From Ga0077560 sp046330395 (GTDB lineage: Bacteria > Actinomycetota > Thermoleophilia > Miltoncostaeales > Miltoncostaeaceae), in contig JAXLSS010000015.1 of NCBI GenBank assembly GCA_046330395.1, positions 1 through 64,000 on the forward strand: a DNA stretch of 64,000 nucleotides, in the 5' to 3' direction. Shown here piece after piece: positions 49,128 through 58,169 of the stretch. The notes beneath the pieces were generated by a model. That model did no database searches. It was not told where the DNA came from and saw nothing but the letters and a program-made list of their open reading frames with translations. Each line of letters begins with the position of its first letter. Within the stretch, counting starts at the first letter, position 1. Both the position numbers and the translations under genes were made by a program.

Positions 49128-51457
49128 ATGCCACTGGAGGAGTACCGGCGCAAACGTGATTTCGCCCGGACGCCGGAGCCCGCCCCGGGGGACCCGGAGG
49201 GAGGTGCCGACGCACCGGGCTTCGTGGTGCAGCGGCACGACGCCCGTGCCCTGCACTTCGACCTGCGGCTGGAGCGCGACGGCGCCCTGGCCTCCTGGGC
49301 CGTGCCGAAGGGGGTGCCGCTGCGCGGCGGCGTGCGCCGGCTGGCCGTGCGCACCGAGGACCATCCGCTGAAGTACCTCGACTTCGCGGCGGTGATCCCG
49401 GAGGGCGAGTACGGCGCCGGGCGCATGACGGTGTGGGACCGCGGCACCTACGAGTGCGTGTCCTGGACCGACCGCGAGATCAAGGTGCACCTGCACGGCC
49501 GCGTCGCGTCGGGCGAGTACCACATGGTGCGCACCGGCTGGGAGGGCGGGTTGGTGCAGTGGGTGGTGTTCCGCGCCAAGGCCGCCGGCGCGGGGACGGA
49601 GGACCCCACGGAGTCATTCCGGGCGATGCGCCCCATGCTGGCCACCTCCGTGCCGGCGCCCACCGACGACCCCGCGTGGACCTTCGAGGTGAAGTGGGAC
49701 GGGTACCGGGCGCTGGCGCTGGTGACCGGCGACGGCGTGGAGCTGCGTTCGCGCAGCGGGCGGGACCTCACGGCCGACTACCCCGAGCTGGGGCACATGC
49801 GGCGCCACGTGACGGCCCAGGAGGTGGTGCTGGACGGCGAGATCTGCATCCTCGACGCGCAGGGGCGCGCCAGCTTCCAGGCGCTGCAGCGCCATGACGG
49901 CACCGCCAGTTTCGTGGCCTTCGACGTGCTGTACGTGGACGGTGAATGGGTGATGGATCGCCCGCTGCACGAGCGGCAGGACCTGCTGGAGGGGGTGGTG
50001 GCGCCCGAGGCCCCGCCGCGGGTGATGGTGTCCCGCGGGGTGGACGGCGCGGGCACGGCCCTGTTCGCCGCTGCCGCGGAGGCCGGCATCGAGGGCGTGG
50101 TGGCCAAGCGACGCGACAGCCGCTACCGCCCCGGCCAGCGCACGCGCGACTGGCTCAAGGTGAAGTGCCGGCAGGAGGAGACGGTGCTGATCGGGGGCTG
50201 GTCGGAGGGCGACGGCTCGCGGCGGGGCACCGTGGGCTCGCTGCTGGTGGGCCGGCCCGGGCCGGAGGGCCTGGTGTTCACGGGGCTGGTGGGCTCGGGG
50301 CTCACCGACGCCACCATCCGGGACCTGCACCGGGACCTCGCCGGGGACGCGCGGCCCGACAGCCCGTTCGCCGCGACGCCGCCGGACCTGGCGGGTGCCA
50401 ACTGGGTGGAGCCCACACGGTGGTGCCGGGTGTCGTACGGCGAGATCACCTCCGACGGGCGCATGCGGGCTCCCGTGTTCATCGGCATGGCCGACGGGCC
50501 CGATCCCGGGGAGGCCGAGCCGCCGCTGGAGGCGGCACCCGCCGCCGGGGCCGACCGGGTCCTCGCCGACGGCGACCGCCAGGTGCGGCTCACCAACCTG
50601 GGCAAGGAGTACTGGCCCGGCGAGGGCATCACCAAGGGCGACCTGCTGGACCACTACCTGCGCGTGTCCCAGTGGCTGGTGCCGCACCTGACGGGGCGCC
50701 CCATGATCCTCAAGCGGTATCCCAACGGCATCGCCGCACCCCACTTCTTCCAGCACAACGCCCCGGACAACGCGCCGCCGTGGATGCACCTGGTGGAGCT
50801 GGGCAGGGGCGAGCGGTCCACCGAGCGCAACCGGTACCTGGTGGTGGACGATGCCCTGAGCCTGCTGTGGGTGGCCAACCTGGGGTGCATCGACCTCAAC
50901 CCCTGGCAGAGCCGGGTGGACACGCCCGGCGAGCCCACCCACGTGCTGTTCGACCTGGACCCGCCCGAGGGCATGCCCTTCGAGGTGGTGGCCCGCACCG
51001 CCCTGCTGCTGCGCGAGCGCCTGGACGAGCTGGGGGTGCGCGGTTACCCGAAGACCAGCGGCAGCACCGGCATGCACGTGTTCGTGCCCGTCGCCGCGGG
51101 GCTCAGCTACGACGTCACCCGGCTGTTCGCCCAGGCGGTGTGCGAGGACCTCGCGCGGCGGCGGCCGCACGAGCCCTCACCACGGTGGTGACCGTGGCGG
51201 ATCGCGGGGGCGGCTGTACCTGGACGCCAACCAGAACGGCCGGGGCGCAGCGTGGCCAGCGTGTACTCGGTGCGGCCCCGGCGGGGGGCGCCGGTCTCGA
51301 CGCCGCTGCACTGGGACGAGGTGGACGAGCACCTGCACCCTCCGCCTTCACAATGCAGGTGGTGCTCCGGCGCCCGCTGGAGCACGGCGACCTGTTCGCC
51401 GGGGCCCTGGACGACCTGCAGCCTTCGTGGAGGCCATCAAGGCGGATGGCCGGGTGA
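49128..51457 (+). CDS. ligD: Non-homologous end-joining multifunctional DNA ligase D, 3' end frameshifted
   Basis: Repairs double-strand breaks together with Ku. Domain order is phosphoesterase, ligase, polymerase: PE (about 25-155) with VVQRHDARALHFDLRLERDG and GEYGAGRMTVWDRG; ligase (about 165-460) with catalytic K189 in FEVKWDGYRALAL and GVVAKRRDSRYRPGQRTRDWLKVK; polymerase/primase (from about 480) with RLTNLGKEYWPGEGITKGDLL, HVLFDLDPPEG and YPKTSGSTGMHVFVP. The main frame stops at 51191, but the family C-terminus continues in other frames: TTVVTVADRGG, VASVYSVRPRRGAPVSTPLHW, FTMQVVLRRPLEHGDLFAGALDD. At least three indels lie beyond 51165; the probable end is TGA 51455-51457. Confidence 0.88.
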
Positions 51458-51968
51458 GGCACGCCGCCGCGCCGTGCTGCGGCCGGCATGATCGCGCTGA
51501 GCGGGTGCGGGCACGCGACACGATCGGCCCCATTGCCGCCTCGCCGCCGGGCAGCGGGTACTTCGCGGCACCATGGCCGACGACCTGGGCGTGGCCGTCG
51601 ACCTCCAGGCCTTCGACCCCACGGCCCAGCTGGTCTCCACGCGCACTGGTGCACGACCGCACGCCCACCGCCCTGGCGATCGTGAGCCTGGTCAACGACG
51701 GCGACACCGGCCGTGCCGGTGCCCGAGCTGGCCCTGCGCACCAACAGCGACCGCCTGGTGCCGCTGGTGGACGCCGGGGTCGATCCTGGCGCGGGTCCCC
51801 GGCGGGCGTGAGGTGGCGGCAGCACGGGCCGCCCTCCGGGCCACGGGGGCGATCCCGCCAAGCACGCCGGCGTGCGCTACATGGTGGCCGTGGACGTGCG
51901 TCCCGACGATGTCGCGGGGTGCGTGCGTCACCGCACCGACGTGCGCGCTGTCGGCCACCGCCCGGTAG
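51454..51968 (+). pseudogene. Frameshifted remnant of a small lipoprotein gene
   Basis: No single frame spans this stretch, but successive frames give coherent protein-like pieces: IALSGCGHA (a lipobox with LSGC), DLGVAVDLQAFDPTAQLVSTRTG, LVHDRTPTALAIVSLVNDGDT, PELALRTNSDRLVPLVDA and YMVAVDVRPDDVAG, ending at TAG 51966-51968. Joined, they would form a lipoprotein of about 170 residues starting at GTG 51454, overlapping the ligD stop. Family unknown. The breaks belong to the error-rich patch described in the findings. Confidence 0.4.
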
Positions 51969-51975
51969 CCGTCGC

Positions 51976-53639
51976 TCAGCGCAGGCGCACGGCCGTGCCG
52001 GTGCTCGGCAGGCCCGGCTGGATCACCAGCAGCCGCGCCCGCACGCCGTGAGTGCCGGCGATGCGCTGCACCAGGCTCGCGCCCAGCGACAGCCGCACCA
52101 CCCGTGTGGCGCCCACCGGTACCCGGAAGGTGGTGCGCTAGCACCGGCCGCCCCGTGGCGCTTCCACCAGACGCAGCGTGCCGGCGCAGGGCGAGGTGCG
52201 GCCCGGCGGGCCCTAGCGTGACTCCTGGTCGGGACCCCACGCGATGGACCCCGCCGGATGGGCTCCCCGCTGCCGGTGGCGCCTCGCCTTCGAACCCCCA
52301 CCGGTGCTGCCCGACGTGGTGCGCCACCTCCGCGGGCCGTGCCACCTGACCCACCGCCGGTTCCCCGCCCCTGGTGGTGCCGCCGGGTACGGTGAACGTG
52401 CGGTCGGCACGCCGACGCGGGCCACGTCCGACTGCCCGACCACCTGGTAGTGATAGGTGGCACCGGGGGACAGATCCCGCAGATCCGCCCGGCACGTCCG
52501 TGAGACCCTCGCCGAACGGGACCGGCTGCGGCGCGTGGCCGTGCCGTACGCGGTGGTGGGGCCGCATCACCCATGCCTGGCCCGGGACGAAGTGCGTGGT
52601 GACCGTCCCGGCGACCCGCGTGGTGACGATTCCTGGCTGCGCGCCGCCCGTGACCACGTCCGGCTCGAACGCGACGCGTGTTGCCGATGGTGTCGGCGGC
52701 CGGTGGTGAACCACATCGTGCCGTCCGCCCTGCGCGATGGCCAGCGTGGTGCGCGCACCGGAGACGGGGAACTCGGTGATGGTGCCGTCGGTCGTGATCC
52801 GTCCGATCACCGGGCGGGCCTCATCGGTGAACCACAGGTTGCCGTCAGGGCCGGGCGGCTGCCGCGGGCCGTAGCGTTCGGGGCCCAGGCCGGTCGAGAA
52901 GGTCGATGGCCTCGACGTGGTCATGCGGTCGATCCCCCGGACCGCTCTGGGCGAACCAGAGGTTGCCGTCGGAGCCGGGTGCGATGTCGCCCAGCACCCG
53001 CATCCTTGCCCGGCGCCGGACCGAACTCCGTGATGGTGCCGGTGGGGGTGATGTGGCCAGCGGGGCCGTCGACCCCCGTGAACCAGAGGTTGCCGTCCGG
53101 GCCGGTCACGATGGACAAAGGGCGGGCGCCGGGGTGCAGGCCGGTCGTGAACAGGGTGAAGCCCTCGTGGTGGTCGTGGAGGCACGGGCGATGCCCCGCG
53201 TGTCGTTGGTGAACCAGATGTTGCCGTCGGGGCCGAGGTGATCCCGGCAGCGGTTGGGACCCCCGCCCCGGTCACCGGGAACTCCTTGCCCACCGCCCGC
53301 GGGGTGATGCGCCCGAAGGCCGACTTGTCCTGTTCGGTGAACCAGAGGTCTCGTCGGGGCCGGCGGTGATCCCCCATGGGGCGGCGGCCGTGCCGATGCC
53401 GGACCCGGTGGAGAAGCTCGGTGACCCGTCCGGCCGGCGCGGATCAGGCCGATCCGGCTGGCGGTGGGATTCCGTGAACCACATGTTGCCGTCCGCCCGC
53501 TGCAATCCCGGAGGGATTCGCCTCCGGCGGGGGATCGGGGAACTGCGCGGATCGTCACCGCCGAGGCGGCCACCGGCGCGCACAGCGCCACCCCCGCCAC
53601 CGCGACCGCCCACGCACGTCCGAACCGGCCTGGGCCCAT
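51976..53639 (-). pseudogene. Secreted seven-bladed Vgb-like propeller protein, frameshifted
   Basis: Starts at ATG 53639 with a signal peptide (RAWAVAVAGVALCAPVAASA). Pieces such as ADGNMWFTES, NIWFTNDTRGI, PDGNLWFTGVDGPAGHITPTGTITEFGP and DGNLWFTDEARPVIGRITTDGTITEFP are repeats of the virginiamycin-B-lyase/streptogramin-lyase propeller; seven occur. A fibronectin-like domain follows (VPFGEGLTDVP, GATYHYQVV, then TFTVPGG), as in many Thermoleophilia secreted proteins, and the tail GVRARLLVIQPGLPSTG ends at TGA 51976-51978. At least six frame changes interrupt it. Lyase activity should not be assumed. Confidence 0.75.
52700..53490 (-). repeat. Seven tandem propeller repeats (about 42 codons each)
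   Basis: The codons for DGNxWFT recur on the minus strand near 52706, 52826, 52951, 53078, 53209, 53337 and 53473, spaced 120-136 bases. Seven repeats match the seven-bladed beta-propeller of Vgb. Confidence 0.7.
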
Positions 53640-53761
53640 CCCGGGGCTCCTCCCGTGTGTCCGTGCCGACGAGTGTCGTTCAGGCGCCCTACGGCGGGCA
53701 ACCCGACCCGGCGTGCGGGGCAGGTAGGGGACCGGCGCCGGACGGCGAACCTTCGCCCAGG

Positions 53762-54597
53762 ATGACTGCCACCGGCCCAGTTCACCGCCATGAGCGTCTG
53801 CGGCGCGACTACGAGATGTTCAGTCCCGCCCAGCAGGCCCTCGAGGGCGGTACGTCGCCGATCACCCCGGCGACCTGCCGCTCATGTCGGCGCACGAGGT
53901 GTCACGCGCCGCGCATTGCAGCCCCGCCACCAGGTCGTCCGCTTCGCGCAGGCGCTCGGCTTCGGCGGATACCCCGAGATGCAGCAGCTGCGCGGCGCGC
54001 CCAGCGCCCCTGGCCGCCGCCCTCCCCGCAACGAGCGCCACCTGGGCGTGTTCGGCGGGGGTGACGGCGTGCGCGGCCACCCTCGACGCCGAGCGCCATG
54101 CCCTGGAGGACGCGCCGAGCGTCTGGGGCAGCGGTGGCCTCGGGCCGCTGGCCACGCGCTGGCCGGCCGCCGCCCCGTGATCGTGGCCGGTGACGGGCAC
54201 GCCCGGGCGGTGATCGGCGTACTCACCGACGCCTGGCCTGCGCCGGCATCCCGGTGGTGGGCGTCAGCGGTTCGATCCGGCCGACCGGGCATGGCTGTCC
54301 AGCATCGACGGCCGGGGTGCAGGCTGGCCGGGATCGGCCGGGAGGCCAGGGCAGCGCAGGCCGCCGCCGAGGGCCGGCAGGCAGGCTGGGGTGCCCTGCG
54401 CCTCCTGGTGGACTTCCATTCGTCGCCCTCGCCAGGCTCACCCTGGGCCTGGTGGTGCCCGCCGACGTCTGCGGCGGCGCCTCCAGCCTGGTGGCCATGG
54501 TCGCGGTTGCCCAGGCCCTGGCGAGCGCCGTGGAGGGCGCCTGCCACCGCGCCAACGGTCCGATCGCGCACCGCGCGATCTGGTGGCCACCGCCTGA
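53762..54597 (+). pseudogene. RpiR/MurR-family regulator, frameshifted
   Basis: Reading from ATG 53762: HERLRRDYEMFSPAQQA, the usual opening of an RpiR helix-turn-helix. The protein continues in other frames with MSAHEVSRAAHC, VVRFAQALGFGGYPEMQQL (recognition helix and following turn), a SIS sugar-phosphate-binding region (RRPVIVAGDGHARAVIGVLTDA, IPVVGVSGS) and LARLTLGLVVPADVCGGASSLVAMVAVAQAL, ending in DLVATA at TGA 54595-54597. About 275 residues if repaired. It lies directly upstream of pdxS; the ligand is unknown. Frame changes are part of the error-rich patch. Confidence 0.75.
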
Positions 54598-54671
54598 GCC
54601 GGGCGTAGAACCTCGGTCCCCTGGTGCCTCGCCGCGCCGGGACCCGCCGGGGCCGCGGGTGGGGCGTGGGC

Positions 54672-54677
54672 TACAAT
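54672..54677 (+). promoter_or_regulatory. -10 element TACAAT of the pdxS operon
   Basis: A near-consensus TACAAT, predicting an RNA start near 54684 and a leader of about 30 bases. GAGG (54704-54707) lies five bases before GTG 54713. Confidence 0.5.
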
Positions 54678-54712
54678 CCACGGTTCTGACGACCCCGCAA
54701 GATGAGGTGCCA

Positions 54713-55628
54713 GTGACCGACCACACCGGCAGCGTTGGGCGGCACGGGAACGATGCGCGTCAAGAGCGGCCACGCCCAGATGCTCAAGGGCGGGGTCATC
54801 ATGGACGTCACCACGCCCGAGCAGGCCCGCATCGCCGAGGAGGCCGTGGTGCGTGCGCCGTCATGGCGCTGGAGCGCATCCTGGCCGACATCCGGGCGCA
54901 GGGCGGGGTGGCACGCATGAGCGACCCGGAGCCTCATCGAGGGCATCAAGGCCGCCGTGAGCATCCCGGTGATGGCCAAGTGCCGCATCGGGCACTTCGT
55001 CGAGGCCCAGATCCTGCAGTCGCTGGAGATCGACTACATCGACGAGAGCGAGGTGCTGACCCTCGCCGACGAGGCCAACCACATCGACAAGCACGGCTTC
55101 ACCGTGCCGTTCGTGCAGGGCCACCGACCTGGGGAGGCCCTGCGGCGCATCGCCGAGGGGGCCGCCATGATCCGCAGCAAGGGCGAGGCCGGCACCGGCA
55201 ACGTGGTGGAGGCCGTGCGCCGCTGCTGCGCCAGATCCTGGGCGGCATCCGGCGCCTCACCACCCTCGGCCACGATGAGCTGTACGCGGCCGCGAAGGAG
55301 CCGCGGGCGCTGTTCGACCTGGTGGAGTGGGTGGCCCAGAACGGCCGCCTGCCTGTGGTGCTGTTCATCATCGGTGGCATCGCCACGCCCGCCGACGCCG
55401 GCCCTGATGATGCAACTGGGCGCCGACGGCGCAAGCCCGTGGGCAGCGGCATCTACAAGAGCCAGGACCCGCCGGCGCGGGCGCGGGCCATCGTGGAGGC
55501 CACCACCCACCACACCGACGCGGCCGTGCTGGCGCGCGGGTGTCCACCGGCCTCAAGGACGCCATGCCCGGCATCGAGGCGCGGACACGCTGGCCCAGGG
55601 CCAGCTGCTGCAGACGCGAGGCTGGTGA
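54713..55628 (+). pseudogene. pdxS: Pyridoxal 5'-phosphate synthase PdxS, frameshifted (probable sequence errors)
   Basis: Lyase subunit that makes PLP from ribose-5-phosphate, glyceraldehyde-3-phosphate and ammonia. Pieces in several frames: MRVKSGHAQMLKGGVIMDVT, PEQARIAEEA, ADIRAQGGVARMSDPE, SIPVMAKCRIGHFVEAQILQSLEIDYIDESEVLT (catalytic Lys in VMAK), ADEANHIDKHGFTVPFV, RIAEGAAMIRSKGEAGTGNVVEAVR, ILGGIRRLTTLG, VGSGIYKSQDPPARARAIVEA and LAQGQLLQTRGW at the stop. At least six indels plus substitutions such as L-to-P in KELRAPF separate them. GTG 54713 is the start. Its stop overlaps pdxT. Confidence 0.9.
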
Positions 55629-56275
55629 GCATCGAGATTGCCGGCGCGCCCGCGCGTGGGCGCTGGCGGTCCAGGGGGCCTTCGCCGAACACCAGGCCGG
55701 TACTGCAGGCGGCCGGGGCGGACGCCGTGCAGGTGCGCACCCCGCAGGAGCTGGCAGGCCTCACCGGCCTGGTGCGTGATCCTGGCGGCGAGAGCACCAC
55801 CATCCGCATCGTGGCGGGTGACTCGGGTCTGCTCGGTGCGGTGCGCGCGGCGGTGGACGACGACCTGCCCGTGCTGGGGTACCTGCGCGGGGCTCATCGC
55901 GCTGGCCGACTGCATCGAGGACGGGGACATTCCAAGCTGGTGGGCGGCCTGGACGTGGTGCGCCGCAATGCCTACGGCCGCCAGGTGGCATCGTTCGAGA
56001 CCGCCCTGCGGGTGCCCGGACTGGGCGAGGGCGACATGGACGCCGTGTTCATCCGTGCGCCGCAGATCGTGCAGACGGGCCCCGCGGTGCGCATAATCGC
56101 GGTGCTGGACGGACAGCCCGTGGCCGTGCGGCAGGGAGAAATGATGGGCGTCGCCTTCCACCCGGAACTCACCGATGACCGGCGGTTCCACGCCTGGCTG
56201 GTGGACCGGGCCAGGCACCGGGCGGCGGGACGCGCAACGAACACCAGGGAGGACCGCCGTGTCGGGGCACAGTAA
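55625..56275 (+). pseudogene. pdxT: Pyridoxal 5'-phosphate synthase glutaminase PdxT, frameshifted
   Basis: Class-I glutaminase partner that feeds ammonia to PdxS. GTG 55625 overlaps the pdxS stop. Pieces: VLQAAGADAVQVRTPQELAGL, PGGESTTIR, GLLGAVRAAVDD, then in another frame GTCAGLIALADCIEDGDIP with the nucleophile Cys, back to GGLDVVRRNAYGRQVASFETALRVPG, and the catalytic His/Glu in FHPELTDDRRFHAWL. About four to five indels, the last near 55935; after that the frame is clean to TAA 56273-56275. It overlaps yebC by 17 bases. The operon order pdxS-pdxT-yebC-ruvCAB is common in actinobacteria. Confidence 0.88.
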
Positions 56276-57008
56276 ATGGGCCACCATCAAGCGCAAGAAG
56301 GGCGCCGCCGACGCCAAACGCGGACAGCTGTTCAGCAAGCTGTCGCGGGCGATCATCGTGGCGGCCAAGGAGGGCGGGCCCGATCCGGACGCCAACGCCG
56401 CCCTGGCCGCGGCGGTGCAGAAGGCCCGCGACAACTCGATGCCCAAGGACAACATCGAGCGCGCCATCCAGCGCGGCGCCGGCAGCGGTGACGGCGAGGC
56501 CTACGAGCACATCACCTACGAGGGCTACGGCCCCGGCGGGGTGGCCATCCTGGTGCAGATCCTCACCGACAACCGCAACCGCACGGCGGCGGACGTGCGG
56601 CACATCTTCACCAAGCACGGCGGCTCGCTGGGCACGCCCGGCACGGTGGCCTGGCAGTTCGACCGCAAGGGCGTGATCCTGGTGGACGCCGAGGGCGCCG
56701 ACGAGGACGCGGTGATGGAGGCGGCGCTGGAGGCCGGCGCCGAGGACATCGTGCTGGACGGGACCCAGTGGCAGGTCACCACCGAGCCCACCGCGTTCAC
56801 CGCGGTGGCCGGCGCCCTGGGCCAGGCGGGGATCACCTACGCCAGCGCCGACCTCACGATGGTGCCGCAGAACACCGTGGCGCCCAACGAGGCCGAGGCG
56901 CGGCGCCTGCTGCGGCTCATCGACGCCCTCGAGGAGAACGACGACGTGCAGGACGTGTACGCCAACTTCGACATCTCCGAGGAGATGCTGGAGGCGGTCG
57001 CCGGGTAA
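56259..57008 (+). CDS. yebC: YebC/PmpR-family (TACO1-like) protein
   Basis: 249-residue protein. SGHSKWATIKRKKGAADAKRGQLFSKLSRAI, MPKDNIERAIQRGAG, YEGYGPGGVAILVQILTDNRNRTAADVRHIFTKHGGSLG and GVILVD are strongly conserved in this family. Members were described as DNA-binding regulators and, more recently, as factors relieving ribosome stalling at proline stretches. GTG 56259 is preferred: GGGAGG (56247-56252) lies six bases upstream and yields the standard N-terminus. It overlaps pdxT and is followed by ruvC. Confidence 0.95.
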   Translation: MSGHSKWATIKRKKGAADAKRGQLFSKLSRAIIVAAKEGGPDPDANAALAAAVQKARDNSMPKDNIERAIQRGAGSGDGEAYEHITYEGYGPGGVAILVQILTDNRNRTAADVRHIFTKHGGSLGTPGTVAWQFDRKGVILVDAEGADEDAVMEAALEAGAEDIVLDGTQWQVTTEPTAFTAVAGALGQAGITYASADLTMVPQNTVAPNEAEARRLLRLIDALEENDDVQDVYANFDISEEMLEAVAG

Positions 57009-57025
57009 CGGCGAACCGTTCCCGC

Positions 57026-57520
57026 ATGAACGTGGTGCTCGGCATCGACCCGGGGCTGGCCAACACCGGCTACGCATTGGTGGTGGCCTCCTCCGGGAAG
57101 ATGCGGGCCCTGGACCACGGCACCATCCGCACCAAGCCGTCCACGCCGCACGCCGAGCGGCTGCGCTTCATCCACGACCAGATCGCCGCGCTGTGCTCAC
57201 GCGGTGACATCACCGGAGTGGCGGTGGAGAGCTGGTTCGTGCACCCGGTGAGCCGCGCCGCCATGGGAATGGCCGAGACCCGCGGGGCCGTGATGGTGGC
57301 CGCCGCCGGGGCGGGCGTGCCCGTCACCGAGTACTCGCCCAACACGGTCAAACAGTCGGTCACCGGCTCCGGCTCGGCCGACAAGGCGCAGGTGCGTGCC
57401 ATGGTGGCCCGCCTGTGCGGCGACCGGCCGGGCACCGACCACGCCGCGGACGCCATGGCGCTGGCCATCTGCCACCTCACCGGCGCCCCGCTGGCCCGGG
57501 CCATCCACCGGGCCCGCTGA
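57026..57520 (+). CDS. ruvC: Holliday junction resolvase RuvC
   Basis: Endonuclease that cuts four-way junctions during recombination repair. 164 residues, with the acidic metal-binding centre: D7 in VLGIDPGLANTGYA, Glu in GVAVESWFVHP, and the pair in TDHAADAMALAICH near the C-terminus. EYSPNTVKQSVTGSGSADKAQV is the DNA-contact region. ATG 57026 lies 17 bases after yebC. Works with RuvA and RuvB encoded just downstream. Confidence 0.95.
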   Translation: MNVVLGIDPGLANTGYALVVASSGKMRALDHGTIRTKPSTPHAERLRFIHDQIAALCSRGDITGVAVESWFVHPVSRAAMGMAETRGAVMVAAAGAGVPVTEYSPNTVKQSVTGSGSADKAQVRAMVARLCGDRPGTDHAADAMALAICHLTGAPLARAIHRAR

Positions 57521-57551
57521 ACCGGGCCGCGGCGCCATCCGCGCCGGGCGC

Positions 57552-57557
57552 TAGCGT
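57552..57557 (+). promoter_or_regulatory. -10 element TAGCGT before ruvA
   Basis: TAGCGT ends nine bases before ATG 57567, suggesting a separate leaderless start for ruvA-ruvB inside the operon. Confidence 0.35.
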
Positions 57558-57566
57558 GCCGAACAT

Positions 57567-58169
57567 ATGATCCGTTCGCTGCGGGGGCTGCTGGCCGCCG
57601 TCACTCCCGATGGTGCGCTGGTGGAGGTGGGGGGTGTGGGCCTGCTGGTGCACGTCTCCACCCACACCATGATGGGGTTGCCGCCCGCCGGGTCGCCCGT
57701 GCACCTGGAGACCCACCTGGTGGTGCGCGAGGACGCCCTGGACCTGTACGGGTTCTCCGGCCCCGCCGAGCGGGAGCTGTTCGAGGCCTTCCTGGGCGTG
57801 AGCCAGGTGGGGCCGCGCATCGCGCTGGCCCTCTGCGGCCTGGACGCCCCGGACGCCCTGCGGGTGGCCATCCAGACCGGTGATGCCCGCCGCCTCCAGG
57901 CGGCCAGCGGCGTGGGCAAGCGCACCGCCGAGCGCATCGTGCTGGAACTGCGCGACCGCCTGGGTGACGCACTGCCCGCCGGGGCGCGCACCGTGGGCCG
58001 CATGGCCGCGGCCGTGCCACCCGGTCCGGGGGGCGAGGCCCGCGAGGCCCTCCTGGCGCTGGGCTTCACCGGCGAGGAGATCACTCCGGCCCTCGCCGAC
58101 GCCGATGACGGCCTGGACACCGCGGCGCTGGTGCGCCACGGGCTGTCGCGACTGCGGAGGGGCCGGTGA
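57567..58169 (+). CDS. ruvA: Holliday junction branch-migration protein RuvA
   Basis: 200-residue junction-binding subunit. N-terminal OB fold (MIRSLRGLLAAVTPDGALVEVGGVGLLVHV, LVVREDALDLYGFSGPAERELFEAFLGVSQVGPRIALALC), two helix-hairpin-helix motifs including LQAASGVGKRTAERIVLELRDRL, and a C-terminal domain III (EAREALLALGFTGEEI) that contacts RuvB. The stop overlaps ruvB in GTGA form. Confidence 0.95.
   Translation: MIRSLRGLLAAVTPDGALVEVGGVGLLVHVSTHTMMGLPPAGSPVHLETHLVVREDALDLYGFSGPAERELFEAFLGVSQVGPRIALALCGLDAPDALRVAIQTGDARRLQAASGVGKRTAERIVLELRDRLGDALPAGARTVGRMAAAVPPGPGGEAREALLALGFTGEEITPALADADDGLDTAALVRHGLSRLRRGR

Noticed and set aside
52700..53490. CRISPR-like array suggested by repeated GTGAACCAnAnGTTGCCGT every 120-136 bases
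   Set aside because: Spacing is too long and variable, and the repeats encode the DGNxWFT motif of propeller blades.
54713..56275. True loss of PLP biosynthesis (pdxS and pdxT pseudogenes)
   Set aside because: The breaks extend across unrelated neighbouring genes on both strands at similar density and stop abruptly near 55.94 kb, which fits sequence error better than selection-driven decay.
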